A stretch of DNA of 64,000 nt from Larus michahellis (taxonomy: Eukaryota; Chordata; Aves; Charadriiformes; Laridae): the NCBI RefSeq assembly GCF_964199755.1, contig NC_133906.1:10912001-10976000 (forward strand). The letters are read 5' to 3'. Shown here in pieces: positions 50,201 through 61,845 of this stretch. Position numbers and translations under genes: made by a program. The first letter of the stretch is position 1; each line of letters begins with the position of its first letter. The notes under the pieces are model-generated. The model was not told where the DNA came from, searched no databases, and was given only the letters and a program-made list of their open reading frames with translations.

Positions 50201-53200
50201 CATGTATCATTGTTTGATTTGCCTTTAAAATACTGTCTTTTTAATAAACTAGAGAATCAAAGTAAATGAGTTGATGAAATGATCAGAAACAGATAGGACT
50301 GATTTCATCCTTCTGCGCATCTAACTTTTATTCATACTGTGAGTTATGAGGTGAGAGTCAGACCAAAGCAAGAAAGTTTGGTTTTCCTCTTTCAACTGTT
50401 TTTTCAAGTGCAAACAGACTAATTGAATGGACTGTTTTAAAAAGAAGAAGGCCGTCTTTGTGCTACTGTTAAAAGATGAAGCAGAGCTCAAGCAGATGGG
50501 GTCAAGGCTTGTTAAGCTTACAGTTTGTTCAGTGGTTGGCTTTTCTTTAAGCTACATCAGTGTATGTGATGCTTTGAAATGCATTCTTTTTTTAAGTAAA
50601 TGTAAACTATTATATAGTATTTTAGTACAAAAGACTATGCAATGGTTTGGGGTTTTTTAACCTCAGTATAGGTTGTCTTTATTTTCTAAAGCATAGGTAA
50701 GTTTCAAAACCTGTGGTTTGTGTAATTATGGTATAAATATTTATGCAGTGTGGATAATGGCATCACAGTTTCCATGTACTTCATGAACAGTTCATCATAT
50801 CAAGTGCATTGTAATATACCTCTAAAATATTGTGTAGCTTTACTATCGATCATTTCTCTTCATCCCACTAAAGAGGTGAGGAAGAGGTTGAACAGCTTGT
50901 GTCCAGATCCCTTCAATTTAGATGGCCTTTTCTGAAGGACTTTAGGTCATTGTCCTGATAACAGAGCCCCTTTCCTCTAATAGAGATGGGTGGTTGATTT
51001 ATTTCCCAAAGGTATTCAAACTCAAGGAGAAGTCACCTCAAGAGGAGGAGTTGGACTCGATGATCCTAATGGGTCCCTCCCGACTCAGAATATTCTATGA
51101 TTGAATAATTTTGCTTTTTTTATTAGTATTTTGCTAATCCATCTTTATTATCTGCTTCTCTTTCCGTGCTTTTTGATTAGAGATTAATTGAAATGTGGAG
51201 GCGAGTTAGGATTATGTTCCTGCAAATTCATGAAGAAAATTTAAGGACAGAAGAACACTCTCCAGCAGCTGTTGTCTGTACTTTGCAGTGGTGGGACTGC
51301 GGCGGCGAAGAGCAAAAGAGCAATAGAGCTTAAGGGGTCAACATAAGGGGTCTCTCAATGCATAAATAATTTGTCTCTATTCAACTAATGAAGGACAGTC
51401 ACTGGTTCAACGTCTGTCCCTGGATTTAAGGCGAATACCTAGTTGTAGTTGATGCAGGAAACCAAGTCTATTAGATAATGTAAAACAGGCCTCGTCTGTG
51501 GTTTTGCTGTTAACTTGAATGCACAGTCCACCATAAAGGGCTAGAAACAGTTTTGTTAACATTATATAAATGATGCAATGCATCCTTTTAGGGTATGAAA
51601 ATGATTCTGTGGAGGATTTAAAAGAAATGACTGCAATATGCTCTCGGAAAAGAGGCAAGCGAAGATACTTCTGGGAGTACAGCGAGCAACTAACACCATC
51701 ACAACAAGAAAGAATGCTGAGGCCGTCTGAGTGGAATCGAGATACGTTACCAAGTAACATGTATCAGAAGAACGGTCTCCATCATGGTAAGAATAGTGTC
51801 CTAGTTACAAGTGAATGTCTTTTGTTCTGACACCTTCGGTAGCCCAACTCCCATACTTGCTAGTAGTGAGAAGTTGTGTTTTGGCCATGAAAATAAATCA
51901 TTAAAACACTGTGAGTCTGTTGCTCGATTAGCAGAGTTCTGCACAGTGTCCAAGGCAGGCACAGTGGACATACAGTAGTAACTTTCAGTGTAGTTTCTTC
52001 CAGAGGAAGGTGGATGAATTGAGAATTGTAACTTCCAAGGGCTTTCAGTGGAAACTCCAAGAGTTTGAAGTTTTCTCAGTGCGACGCTGTAAACAGATTG
52101 GATGGGTCACTTGACTGATATATACTCCATGTAGCTGTTAGTTTCGGTCTTGCTTGTGTTAGAAGTGAGCTGGAATTGATCTGAGATGCAAAGTTCACGT
52201 TAACTGCAGCTTGAACTAAAGGACAAGCAATAAGGCGTAATTGTCTCTTTTTGCACCTCCCTACTTACGTCTCCCACCTATGGAAATGCAGCACAGTGAA
52301 GCGGTTAGTTCTCAGTGAATAAACTATTTCTTTAAAATACCCTCTTGGAAACTTAAACCAATTGGTCTAATAACTGTGTTTTATTCCCATAACTGTTTGA
52401 TTAGCAATTTGCTGTACCGCACATGTGACATCACCTAGAACAAACCACTCTTAGAAATAATGTTTGTTTTCTTGTCACAGGACCTCTTTGGTAGGCTGCT
52501 CCATTTGGTTTTGGCTTTGAAGGAGAAAATGAAACCAGCTTCCCTGGTTGTAATGTTAACGTTCCCTTACAGTTGAAAATTATGTCTTTAACATGGCAGT
52601 TTATCTTCTGTTAAACCAAAAGATTTTTTTGTTGTTGCTACTTATAGATTTATTCATGAAAGAAAACATTTTTTTTAAATTTCTTTAGTTTTTTATATGC
52701 TTATTTATCTTGTAGTGAAATATCAGTACCTAAAGTCCCTATCACTGCTCCTTCATATGAAGGTTTGTATCTATACCTGTTACTAAACAACACATAACCA
52801 AACATGCCTTGAGGACTCAGGCCCACCAGACACTTGGAGGAGCAAGTGACCTTTAAGTCGGGTCCATATGCAAGGGATTTGCAGGATCAAGCACTACTTA
52901 ACAGCCAGAAGCTATGGAATATAACACATGCAGGATTTTTTTATTTTCATATACAGATATATACCAAGGTCACCTACTACCTCAGTTAAATCATGCTAAA
53001 TTACCATCTCTCTAATAAATATTTTTCAGCAGGTTTTGTTAAGTTTTATTAACGTTTTCATGCAAGAGTCTGTAACAACTGGCATTTTTAATAGAAAACT
53101 ACAAAAAGACACATAGCAGTGGCAGAGAACCTTAAGGAATAAAGATTTTGTCTTGAATATGTGTATTTCCTCAGGAAAGCCAGGCCTTAAATAGCTTCAA

Positions 53201-55232
53201 ATACATATAAAAGGGGTTAACTGGCCTTTATGTAGATCATTTAACCACAGTATCACTGAAGATCATTTCAGTACCAGGCCTCGACGTTTTTTCTTAATAC
53301 AGAACTTTAGCAATAAGGTTACTTAGGAATTTAATCAACTTGAGTGTGCATAGAGGAAGAGAGCAAGTTACAGTTGGGTCAAAACAACTGGGTTTGAACT
53401 TGTGACATATGTTTTTCAGCACAGTTGTGTGTCTACTGTCTCTCACATCCAGTAGCCTTGCCAGAAGTATTTCCTCTTATCTGATCTGGATATAATATGA
53501 ATTATACAAAGCAGTTTGTCTGGAAATGCTCTTTCTATTGTGAAAGGCCATAGGGATCACATGATTCCAGTCCATTCTCTTGTAATGAAAAAAGGAACTT
53601 AAACTGCACCCAAAAAAAATACATATTTAAGAATGGTTTTTCGCAGATTTGTGTAGGTATTGTGTCACTCCCCGACCCAATTTTCTGCATATTCAAAACA
53701 GGAAAATATGCAGCAAAGAAGTCACGAAGGACTGATGTAGAAGACCTGACTCCTAATCCCAGAAAACTTCTACAGATTGGTAATGAATTGAGGAAGCTGA
53801 ATAAGGTGATCAGTGACCTGACGCCAGTCAGTGAACTTCCCTTAACTGCCAGACCAAGGTCAAGAAAAGAAAAGAACAAGCTGGCTTCCAGGTATATATT
53901 AGATAATGCTACATGGATAAGTAAATTTGGATTACTACAACTGAGTTAAGATCTAACTAATTTTTGCCCCAAGAGATCCTGCTTCGTTGTGGCAGTTCCT
54001 GCAGTTTGCCTGTTCCCTAGATAACGATGTATTTCCACCGGAAGCTGGCTTACTTAGCTGCAGGGCAAATGATTGATACAGTGATAAAATCCACAAGTGT
54101 GAAATATAAGCAAATGTAGGTAGCAGAGTGTTTTTGTTGAAGGTGAGTAGTGTGCAGAAGGAGTGAATAGATGATTTTGTACGTCACAGCGCTGGGAGTA
54201 TTGGTTGATTGGTTCGTGTGGCAAACAAACACATGCTCTTAGTATTCTGGAATTTTTGTTAGTGTTCTAATTCTTCCCCTCTTCTTACTATAGGGCTTGT
54301 AGACTAAAAAAGAAAGCCCAGTATGAAGCCAATAAAGTAAAACTCTGGGGTCTCAACACGGAATATGGTAAATACAATTCTTCACATCTTAATTTTTCTT
54401 TTGTTCAGACAAGTCTGTGTTTTTGCACCATCATGTAACCTGGGTCATACCTGGCAGTTTAGAGAAAACAGGGTTGGTACAAACCCAATTTTGTTGGTAC
54501 AAAAACAGTCCACTCTATAAAGTGTACATAGATTGGGTTACCTGCAGTGTTGAGCTACTTTACAGATGTAAATTATGTAAATTATGCACATAGCGTAAAT
54601 ACTTTTGAAAATAAAGTTTACAGATGTAAACTATTACATCTTAATTTTATAGTAAGTGTGACACATTTGACACTTACAGATAACAGTGTGTGGATCTCTC
54701 TTGCTCCAGGGAGGATGTGCTGTAAATCCAAACAATTTTTTTTTCTTTGCAGATAATTTACTGTTTGTGATCAACTCCATTAAACAAGAAATAGTTAATC
54801 GGGTGCAGGTACCTAAAGACGACAGAGGAGTCAACATGGAACAAAAGTTGCATGTACTTATTAAAGACACTCTTGGTAAGCAGGAAACTTAATGTATTTG
54901 CACGTATGTGAAGAGACATATAATCTATGATACCTTAGATTGCAAACAATTTCTGGAATAGACAAAAGAAGGAAGCGCTTCCTAATTTTAGTTGTCTGTG
55001 CCTTTTGGTTGGTTACTAACCAAAGTGCTCTTTGGCTTTGTATTACTTATAGGAACGTACAAATATGTGCAAGGAATAGTAACCTTACAGCACATTTTCT
55101 TACCCTCCCTTTTTAGGACTACCTGTAGCTGGACAGACATCAGAATTTGTGAATCAAGTTTTAGAGAAGACTGCAGAAGGAGACCCCACTGGTGGCCTTG
55201 TAGGGCTACGAATACCGATGTCAAAAGTTTAA
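44199..55232 (+). CDS. CREBRF: CREBRF (CREB3 regulatory factor / LRF), complete
   Basis: Eight coding exons (44199-44207, 45170-45295, 46172-47252, 51592-51786, 53702-53891, 54294-54367, 54753-54875, 55117-55232) join in phase to 637 residues; the human protein is 639. It starts MPQPSVSGMDPPFGD. A strongly acidic run covers about 354-397 with the signature DEGFGSEHELSEN. A basic patch SRKRGKRRYFWEY lies at 423-435. The bZIP region has basic residues about 521-541 (NKLASRACRLKKK, the N-x7-R core) and a zipper-like segment about 551-576. The end is GLVGLRIPMSKV. Family knowledge: CREBRF is a nuclear protein that recruits and promotes turnover of CREB3/Luman; it is linked to the unfolded-protein response, starvation and energy storage, and is related to fly REPTOR. 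The start matches the human one; Met9 has a stronger context (G at -3 and +4) and could be used by leaky scanning. Confidence 0.97.
44208..45169 (+). other. CREBRF: CREBRF intron
   Basis: No exon or repeat family recognised. Confidence 0.9.
45170..45295 (+). CDS. CREBRF: CREBRF coding exon 2 (residues 4-45)
   Basis: Acceptor ttttgttgtag, donor gtaggt, 42 codons. Encodes PSVSGMDPPFGDAFRSH, continuing to SDPDFMYEL. Confidence 0.96.
45296..46171 (+). other. CREBRF: CREBRF intron with C-homopolymer
   Basis: Contains CCCCCC-G-C16 at 45678-45700, likely length-variable. The minus-strand open frame at 45883-46098 has no recognised homology. Confidence 0.9.
46172..47252 (+). CDS. CREBRF: CREBRF large central exon (residues 46-405)
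   Basis: Acceptor attatgcacag, donor GTACCA after CCAG. Over 1 kb, encoding DREMDYQQSSRDN, WEQWDTYCEDLTKYTKLTSC, the serine-rich middle and the acidic run. Reading past the donor stops at 47276-47278 after eight extra residues (GTSNVGLC). Confidence 0.97.
47253..51591 (+). other. CREBRF: CREBRF intron (4.3 kb)
   Basis: AT-rich. A CR1 tail fragment lies at 51003-51105. AATAAA at 47896-47901 could serve an intron-terminated transcript. Confidence 0.88.
51003..51105 (+). repeat. CR1-like LINE 3' tail fragment
   Basis: GAGTTGGACTCGATGATCCT, GGGTCCCTCCCGACTCAG and tail ATATTCTATGATTGAA match the end of the CR1 subfamily ending in TGATCCTTATGGGTCCCTTCC. It stops about 490 bases before the next CREBRF exon. 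Confidence 0.88.
51592..51786 (+). CDS. CREBRF: CREBRF exon with conserved basic/aromatic domain (residues 406-471)
   Basis: Acceptor catccttttag, donor GTAAGA. Encodes RKRGKRRYFWEYSEQLTPSQ, then RMLRPSEWNRDTLPSNMYQK. By length offset Arg455 (CGA, 51738-51740) is the counterpart of human Arg457. Confidence 0.96.
51787..53701 (+). other. CREBRF: CREBRF intron
   Basis: No repeat, RNA gene or extra exon recognised. Confidence 0.9.
53702..53891 (+). CDS. CREBRF: CREBRF exon with start of bZIP basic region (residues 471-534)
   Basis: Acceptor attcaaaacag, donor GTATAT. Encodes DVEDLTPNPRKLLQIGNELR to RSRKEKNKLAS; the split Arg continues in the next exon. Confidence 0.96.
53892..54293 (+). other. 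CREBRF: CREBRF intron
   Basis: 402 bases splitting the bZIP basic region. Nothing else seen. Confidence 0.92.
54294..54367 (+). CDS. CREBRF: CREBRF exon with bZIP core (74 bases)
   Basis: Acceptor cttcttactatag, donor GTAAAT. Encodes ACRLKKKAQYEANKVKLWGL and NTEY, linking the basic region to the zipper. Too short to be seen as an independent frame. Confidence 0.95.
54368..54752 (+). other. CREBRF: CREBRF intron
   Basis: 385 bases. The word TTTACAGATGTAAA occurs twice (near 54559 and 54617). Nothing else recognised. Confidence 0.92.
54753..54875 (+). CDS. CREBRF: CREBRF zipper exon (residues 559-600)
   Basis: Acceptor ttttctttgcag, donor GTAAGC. Encodes DNLLFVINSIKQEIVNRVQ and on to LIKDTL. 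Confidence 0.95.
55117..55232 (+). CDS. CREBRF: CREBRF terminal coding exon
   Basis: Acceptor ctccctttttag. Encodes LPVAGQTSEFVNQVLEKTAE, ending GLRIPMSKV, with TAA at 55230-55232. Confidence 0.96.
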
Positions 55233-58200
55233 GACATGACTTCAGCAGTTCTCATCAGTCAGATTCTACCTGTGTTGTCAAGTACTTCATTGTAAATTGC
55301 ATTCTGGTCTGCATGTCAGTTTAGCTTTATGGAAACACTTACCTTTAGGTTCCATTGTTTTTAAATAACAATGTAGTACAACAAATCAAAGCATGATATA
55401 AAATGCTTAATAGCATTTTTGGAGCATAAACCAGATAGTTTCAAAGCTGCTTTAAGCTTAAATACAGAGATGAGGATTCTTTTTAAAATTAAGTTATCTA
55501 GGACCAGAATATATCGCTTTTATTTTAGAAGCAAAAACATTGTTTTGCTAGTAAAAATTTTTAGCATATGCCAGACATTGTGACAGGTTTATGCTCCAAG
55601 TAAAATAAGAGGAAGCATTTTTTTGGTAAAGCTGTCGATTTAGGGAGTTTTTTGTTCCTTTTTTTTTTTTTTTAATAATTGGATTTTCTTTTGTTCTTAA
55701 AATACAGTGAGCTTTCTTTGCAACCATTAACTTGTACATAGCACACGTGGCATTAGAGCTAGTGTGCCATATAAGACTTTAATTTTCTGAGCTTAATATA
55801 GTATTTAAATGTCTGTGCAAGCAAGAGAAAAAAAGTATATTCTTTGTGCCTTGTATTTTGGGGGGAGAGCTATCAGTATAAGCTGGTAAAGTTTTGTATG
55901 AAGAAAACCCTGAGGGGAAAAACCGAGATGTGCAGATGGTAAGATTATAGGTTTTAATGTATTTGTTCCAGCTCTTAAAATTTTTGAATGTATATAGGAA
56001 TATGTTGAAAATGTAGATATATGCCACAGAGTCTATGTATTGTATAAAAGATGGCTCTAGAAAACTCAATTTCGGTACTTTGGCCGGAAGAAAACAAATA
56101 CTTGCACATTAATGCGATTGTTTATTTTTGTACCAAAGACAAATGCAACTGATATGGCGAACTGCCAGTCTAAGTAAAGTTTTGCACAGCTTATATGATA
56201 CTGTACTGAATGTAAAAACAAATGAAAAAAGAAAAAAAAATTAAAGGTCAGGGTTAGGGATCTTACTGAACTGTGAATTTTTTTGTTTGGGTCCAATTAT
56301 CTACAGAAGGAGCATTCATACATAACAATATTATTTTGCTGTTCTTGTAGTTCGCTTCCATGGTAGATAAGTTGGTGTCCGTCTCGGAGTCTTTAGATCT
56401 TTTTTCTCTGCACTTACTGTAGGAGATTTTAATATATTTGGATTTTAGTAAGCTATTGGTAAAATAGTTTTCAACTTTGAGAATTTAAAAAAATATTTAG
56501 CTTGTTGTAGTATACTTCCACCAAACAACCAAAATAAAATTATTTTTATTGTAATGTGTATATATGTAAAGAGAAAAAAGAGCTACAAATATCTAATTCC
56601 TTAGTTGCCACTTTTCCAGTTGATGTATTATTATGCATGTGATGTTTCCAAGAATCAACACAAGCTTCAAACAAAACAAAAAAAAAATTTATAGACTTTT
56701 ATATTTTTGTACAGGTATTTCGAAACTAGCTTCTTCAAACTTATATGTGACTTATTCTTGTTAATTCAGTAGTTTCTATGATTGAGGAATATTAACACAC
56801 AGTTCTTATTTGCTCTTCTGCTAATAAGAGTTGGCTTTGTAGTCAGTGTTAACGTACAGATTAAAAGCTTTAGCCTTTGATGCGAAAGTCCTTTATCTCA
56901 AGGCAAGATCATTCTCTGGTTTCATGGACCCCCCCCTTTTCCTCCTTGTTCTTTCTCTCCCTATTTAAAGATGACAAAACACTGTTTACTGAAAATAGAA
57001 ATACCAAATATTTTTAAATGTAGCTGCTGAAAAAAAATGCAAAAGTCCATGAAGGCTTTTTCCCCACTCCCTTTGGGGAATTTCTCCACTTCATTTCTAG
57101 TTGTCTGAGTTTGTTTGTACTGTGATTCCTTTTTGTTTATAAGTAGATTATTTTTATATCCAAGCTTGTACTATAAAAACAAGTCTAAATCGGTAATAGT
57201 GCAGTAAGAGTGGCTGATGAAGGTGGCAGTCCTGCCACATACTTGTGAGTGTGCACACAGCTTACTTTGTATCTAAATATTTTGGAGGACTCAAAAGGGA
57301 GGAGGAGGCCAAAATACCACTACTGAGCTGTACAGAAAGTCTTTCCTACAAGAGACTGAACAAATACCCAGGGCAATTTAGGCAAAACTTTGTAAATCCA
57401 CTTAAGACTTGCAAAATCTGAGTGGAATGTGGGTGTTTTTGTTTCAGGTGTTTTTGTTGTTGTTGTTAGGGTGAGGTGAGATTTGGCTGCTGCTTTACAC
57501 AGTGGGTCAGATGTATTCCTATTGTAATTATTGCCAACGTTGCAGTTATTCTGGAGATGCATATGGCCCATAAAACCCCGACAGAGAATGTCTCTTGTGA
57601 AGTTAAGGCCACGTCTGTACCAAGATTCGAATACTGTTGTTCCTTTCTGATGAATGGTGTTAACGCACTGCTCGGATGCGAGAGGTCCTTACGCCATATC
57701 CAAACTGTCGACGAGGCAGCATTTCTAAACATTAAAAGAGCAGTTTTGCAATCGGGTAAAAACTTTTGTGACAAACTGACAAGGTATTGAAAAACCCCTT
57801 TTTTACTGCTCGGCAATACTGGGCAAATATAACTTTATAGCTTTTTATTTTTGTCTGAAAACCAGAATATGATTTTGGTCTAGCATTTCAAAGTAGACGT
57901 TGAATCCTTAGTGAATTCCATACCCCTGCATTTCAGTGTTTTCTATGTATTATTTTAAGTTAAAGCTTTTAAATAGTTGAGCTTTTTAATGTTGACACTT
58001 TATTTTGTACCTATTTATATGTATGTATATCTTAGAAAAGCACTTTGTTTAAAAAAAAAAAAAAAGAAACTGCATTTTATATGATTCCTGCCACTTGCTG
58101 CTAACTCTGGGCTGGTCAGAATGCTGCAGCGATACTTGATATAAATAAAACCTGGCAGTAAAATGTAGAGTAAAGATAAGACCTTTTGCTGGTTTAACTT

Positions 58201-61065
58201 TATCATAAAGGTGACATAGGCAAGCTGTGCAGCTTTACATTTTAACCAGGGGACTCTGTGGCATTTAAACCGTCTAGAAATGGTTGTACTTTAATGCCAG
58301 TAACAATCTGCTTCCTCTAGTGTCATTAAAATATATACATTTAGTGTATACTTATCACAAACAAAAATCTTATAAGGGTATAAAAACCAACAAATGTACA
58401 TGTTTTTGGCAATTGTGGCATGCATTTTTGGATGATCTTTAGAGAAGACCATTTTCTAAAGATTTTCAATGTTCATACATGGTATGTGGATCTTAATGAA
58501 GTCCTGGATTTTTTGGTTTGTTTTTGAGTGTAGGCATTGTGAATATTCACTTTTAATCCTATATCCAAAAAACAATTATACATTTTTGATTTAATACAAA
58601 CAAAAGCTCTTCCTTTTTCTGATACACTGGATTCTCTAGAATTTGTTTCCATATTAAAAGCATGCTGTCATAACTGCTCTTGTTGAGATCTCGCCAGTCT
58701 GAACTTAGGTGCCACACTTCGAATTGATGGACTGCTTGTTCTGCTGTACCATGTATGATTCTCGTCCTTTCCTACTTCCTTCATGACAGATGATGATGTG
58801 GCTTTATATTGTGCCTTACTTGTACATCTAGAACTAACTGTTTTTCGTTCCCTCTGAATTCTTTAAACCTAACCCTTCTGAAATTGAATCAGAACTGATA
58901 GAAGCATCCTCAAGAAAGTCTGGATAGATCTGACTTCAGTTTCTCTCAATAGTCGTCCTTTTGTATTTATATGGAAGACCAGTTTTTGAATGGCCTTGCA
59001 AAATGTGGGGGTGCTCATGAAGGGTGTTTTTTAGCCCTAAACCCCTTTTGCTAACGCTTCCTTTTATGGTTTATTGAACACATGTACTGATATTTGGCGA
59101 GTACTTTTTTTTGGATGAGAGAGACTTACTACTAAAGCTATGTTTACGTGTGGATGGGCTGGATTTTCTTATCATACCAGTTGAAATCATTGTGATTTAA
59201 TGAAGTTGCATTGCTGTAAAGCTGATGTGAGTGAGAATCAGGCTCAGCTGCGTTCAGTTCCTAATTCTTTTATAGATAGACTTTTTTTCCATACTAAGAG
59301 GGCCAGGAAAAAGTTTTTTTAAAAAAAAATAAATAAACAAAAAACCCAACCCTAAAATGGATGAAGGGTCTTTTAACTAACCTAAAAGCAACCAGACACT
59401 TGTGAAATAGTGGTGTCAGTTTTGACTTTATTTTTAAAAAATCCCTCCCCCAAATATTTATCTGATATTTGCCTTCATTAATAACAGTTAGCTTATTCAC
59501 AAAATATAAAGACTGGACGTGCTTTTCTTTTCTGTAAATCATTTAAACATAGCTATTTTTTTAAAGCTCTAAAAGGCTTTATCAGGAGAATTTCAAAGGG
59601 TTGTATACAAGTTGCCTTCAGCAGAAATAGCAAATGCAATTCTGTTGCTCAAACGTGCTTGCTAGTCTTCCTGAAATTCTGTTGAGGCATAACCCAATTA
59701 TGTACCATGAATGTTAGGATCTGTATTTGGCCTTGAGACCTGAATTTCAAGAATGCATCTAATCATGATTTTATTTTCATTTTAAGTTGGAGGCTTCAGT
59801 TGGAATCATCTAGTTAAGTGTGCTGCTAGATGTGGTCTCGGCTTATTGACACAGCCTTGTACACAGCTGAGGTTTATTTTGTTTACCCCAGGGATCGTTT
59901 GAAGTACATTTCAAACAGTTACTGCTTCAGTGACTGATTCTTCTTGTAACTGTATTAAGGGCATTAGTATGTTGAGAAAACACCACTCTTAATATCTCCC
60001 AATATGGATTGGGATTCTTTAATGTCATTAATGAAAGATGGCACTTTTAGGTTATATCTTCTTTGCAGCATACAAAAATGTCTCTATCTATCTACAATTT
60101 ACATTTCACAATATGCCATGTTTTTTCCACCAATGCTTCTAGCCTGTTTAAGTGTGTGTGCGCACTAAATTATAATCCTCAGCCTCTTAGACATTCATGA
60201 GCTTCCTTCCACGACAGCAAATACTGACTATGCATTTATTGTCTTTCTAACGAGCTGTGGAGCCAGAGCTATTTTAAGCCACACTTTTCTGTTGGTTTTT
60301 GTTTTCATAAAGAAAAAAAAGAAACTCCAATCTTTTTAGATAACGTCAGTGTTCAGAGTTTTTCTTGAGTTAAGAATATTCTGTAGTCGGGTATCTGTGT
60401 AAGTCAGATTTGTGTGAGTTACCTAGCTACAATAAGGAAAACTTCTGGATTGGATTTGATATTGGCAAAAGCACACTCCACCCTATCAAAATATTCTGAT
60501 TAAGAAACAGAACCTAGTAGTACCACTTAATTTTATTAATCTTCCTTATAATGATGGATATTCATACGTTCTGATTTTAATCATCTATGCTCCCACAATA
60601 TTATGTCCAAGTAAAACTTACTGCTCAGTATTTGTGGTTGGGTGAACTCTTAAGGCTGACGGCATGTGTGGATGTCAGTGGTTGACAAGCAAAAAAAAAA
60701 AAAAAAAGGCATTTTAAACAAAACATGGCATCCTGTTCTTCCTATGCTTGGGGTCATGATTGTAATGCTGTCCTTGATATTCTATAATCAACTTCCAACT
60801 GGAGCTCAGAAAAACTTACTGAAAGTCTTGTCTCTGTTAAAAAATAAATTTACCTTGTTAAAAGCATGATCTGTTAAGAGTTGCAATGTTTAATGTTGGT
60901 TAATAGTTGTGCAGTTTTTATTTTTTTGAAAAGAGGCACAATTAAACTATTGACTTTGTTTACTCTGTCACCCTTGATCCCTAGCACTTCTATTCAGATA
61001 CAAATTCATCAATGTATGCAACATCCTTTGTAATTTAAAATAAAAATTGTGGAGGAAATACCGTC
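55233..61065 (+). other. CREBRF: CREBRF long 3' UTR (about 5.8 kb)
   Basis: Uninterrupted AT-rich sequence after the stop with no credible splice or gene, ending near AATAAA at 61039-61044. Internal AATAAA at 56533-56538, 58144-58149, 59328-59337 and 60843-60848 could give shorter forms. A Pumilio-type TGTATATA lies at 56557-56564. Human CREBRF also has a multi-kb 3' UTR (family knowledge). Confidence 0.72.
61039..61044 (+). terminator. CREBRF: Distal CREBRF poly(A) signal
   Basis: AATAAA in TTTAAAATAAAAATTGTGG, followed by TCTGTGCGTGG. It is the last such signal before the BNIP1 island. Confidence 0.65.
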
Positions 61066-61450
61066 TGGAATCATTCTGTGCGTGGAGTGGTAGTGAATGG
61101 CGCGCGCCTCCTTGAAGTAAATGCCCTTAGTCTCCTGGTATTGTCAGCAACTTTCCTTTGAAAGGGATCATGGATAGGTATGGCAATAACTTGGGTTTAC
61201 CCCCCCCCCACCCCCGGTCAGCACTCAGCTGCCTCTCAAGGCTGCTGGGTCAGCATGGTGGGACCAGCAGGAGAACCTGGACTGCAGCCCATGCCCAGGT
61301 CCTCTGGCTGGTGTTCTGCCATGGCGGTCTCCACATTCAACACCTGCTAGCTTTGTCCAAGCCTGGTTTATCTCACAGCATGGTCTTAGGGAAGGGGGGA
61401 GGAAGACACGGCAGGAGTTTATGGAAAAGGCAAAAGGGCCGTTGCACTCC
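61066..61450. other. Intergenic, CREBRF to BNIP1
   Basis: Short spacer with a C-run at 61200-61215. No gene recognised; open frames here are chance or island artefacts. Confidence 0.75.
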
Positions 61451-61710
61451 CTTCCCTTTCCTCCTCTCAGGGGCACGGAGGGCACCTCATGTCGTCCGCC
61501 CCCCCAACCTCCTCACGCACCCGCCATCCTCCCCGCTGCGGAGGCTCAGAGACCTTACCGGTCGGAGGGAACACAGTACGCCTTCCTCAGCACAGGGCCG
61601 CCCTGTAAAACTGAACAGCCTCTTGCCCTTCACCACAGCACCTGCGGCCCCTCAGCGCGCCCCGGCAGCGGCCCTCCCCGCGGCGGCCGCCGCCTTCCCG
61701 CGCCTCAGCG

Positions 61711-61724
61711 CCCGCAGGGGGCGC
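61711..61724 (+). promoter_or_regulatory. CTCF-like motif (+ orientation)
   Basis: CCCGCAGGGGGCGC fits CCNNNAGGGGGCGC, about 40 bases before the BNIP1 ATG. Confidence 0.55.
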
Positions 61725-61758
61725 CCGCCCGCCGGGCCGCGGCCTCCCCTCCCCTCCC

Positions 61759-61769
61759 AAGATGGCGGC
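61759..61769 (+). promoter_or_regulatory. BNIP1: YY1 site overlapping the BNIP1 start codon
   Basis: AAGATGGCGGC matches the YY1 consensus exactly; its ATG is the BNIP1 initiator (61762-61764). Confidence 0.7.
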
Positions 61770-61845
61770 GGCCGCCTCAGTGCCGGTGCGGGTCTGCCAC
61801 CAGGAGATCGTCAAGTTCGACCTGGAGATCAAGGCGGCCGTGCAG
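61762..61845 (+). CDS. BNIP1: BNIP1 coding exon 1 (residues 1-28)
   Basis: MAAAASVPVRVCHQEIVKFD to KAAVQ, then donor GTACCG, phase 0. Confidence 0.95.

Noticed and set aside
51571-51579. TGATGCAAT, a match to the ATF4/C/EBP composite element
   Set aside because: It lies in an intron 13 bases before a CREBRF acceptor, far from any promoter. A 9-base match is expected by chance in 64 kb.
57476-57790. 104-residue frame inside the CREBRF 3' UTR
   Set aside because: A matching frame exists on the opposite strand. No known domain and no separate promoter; treated as UTR.
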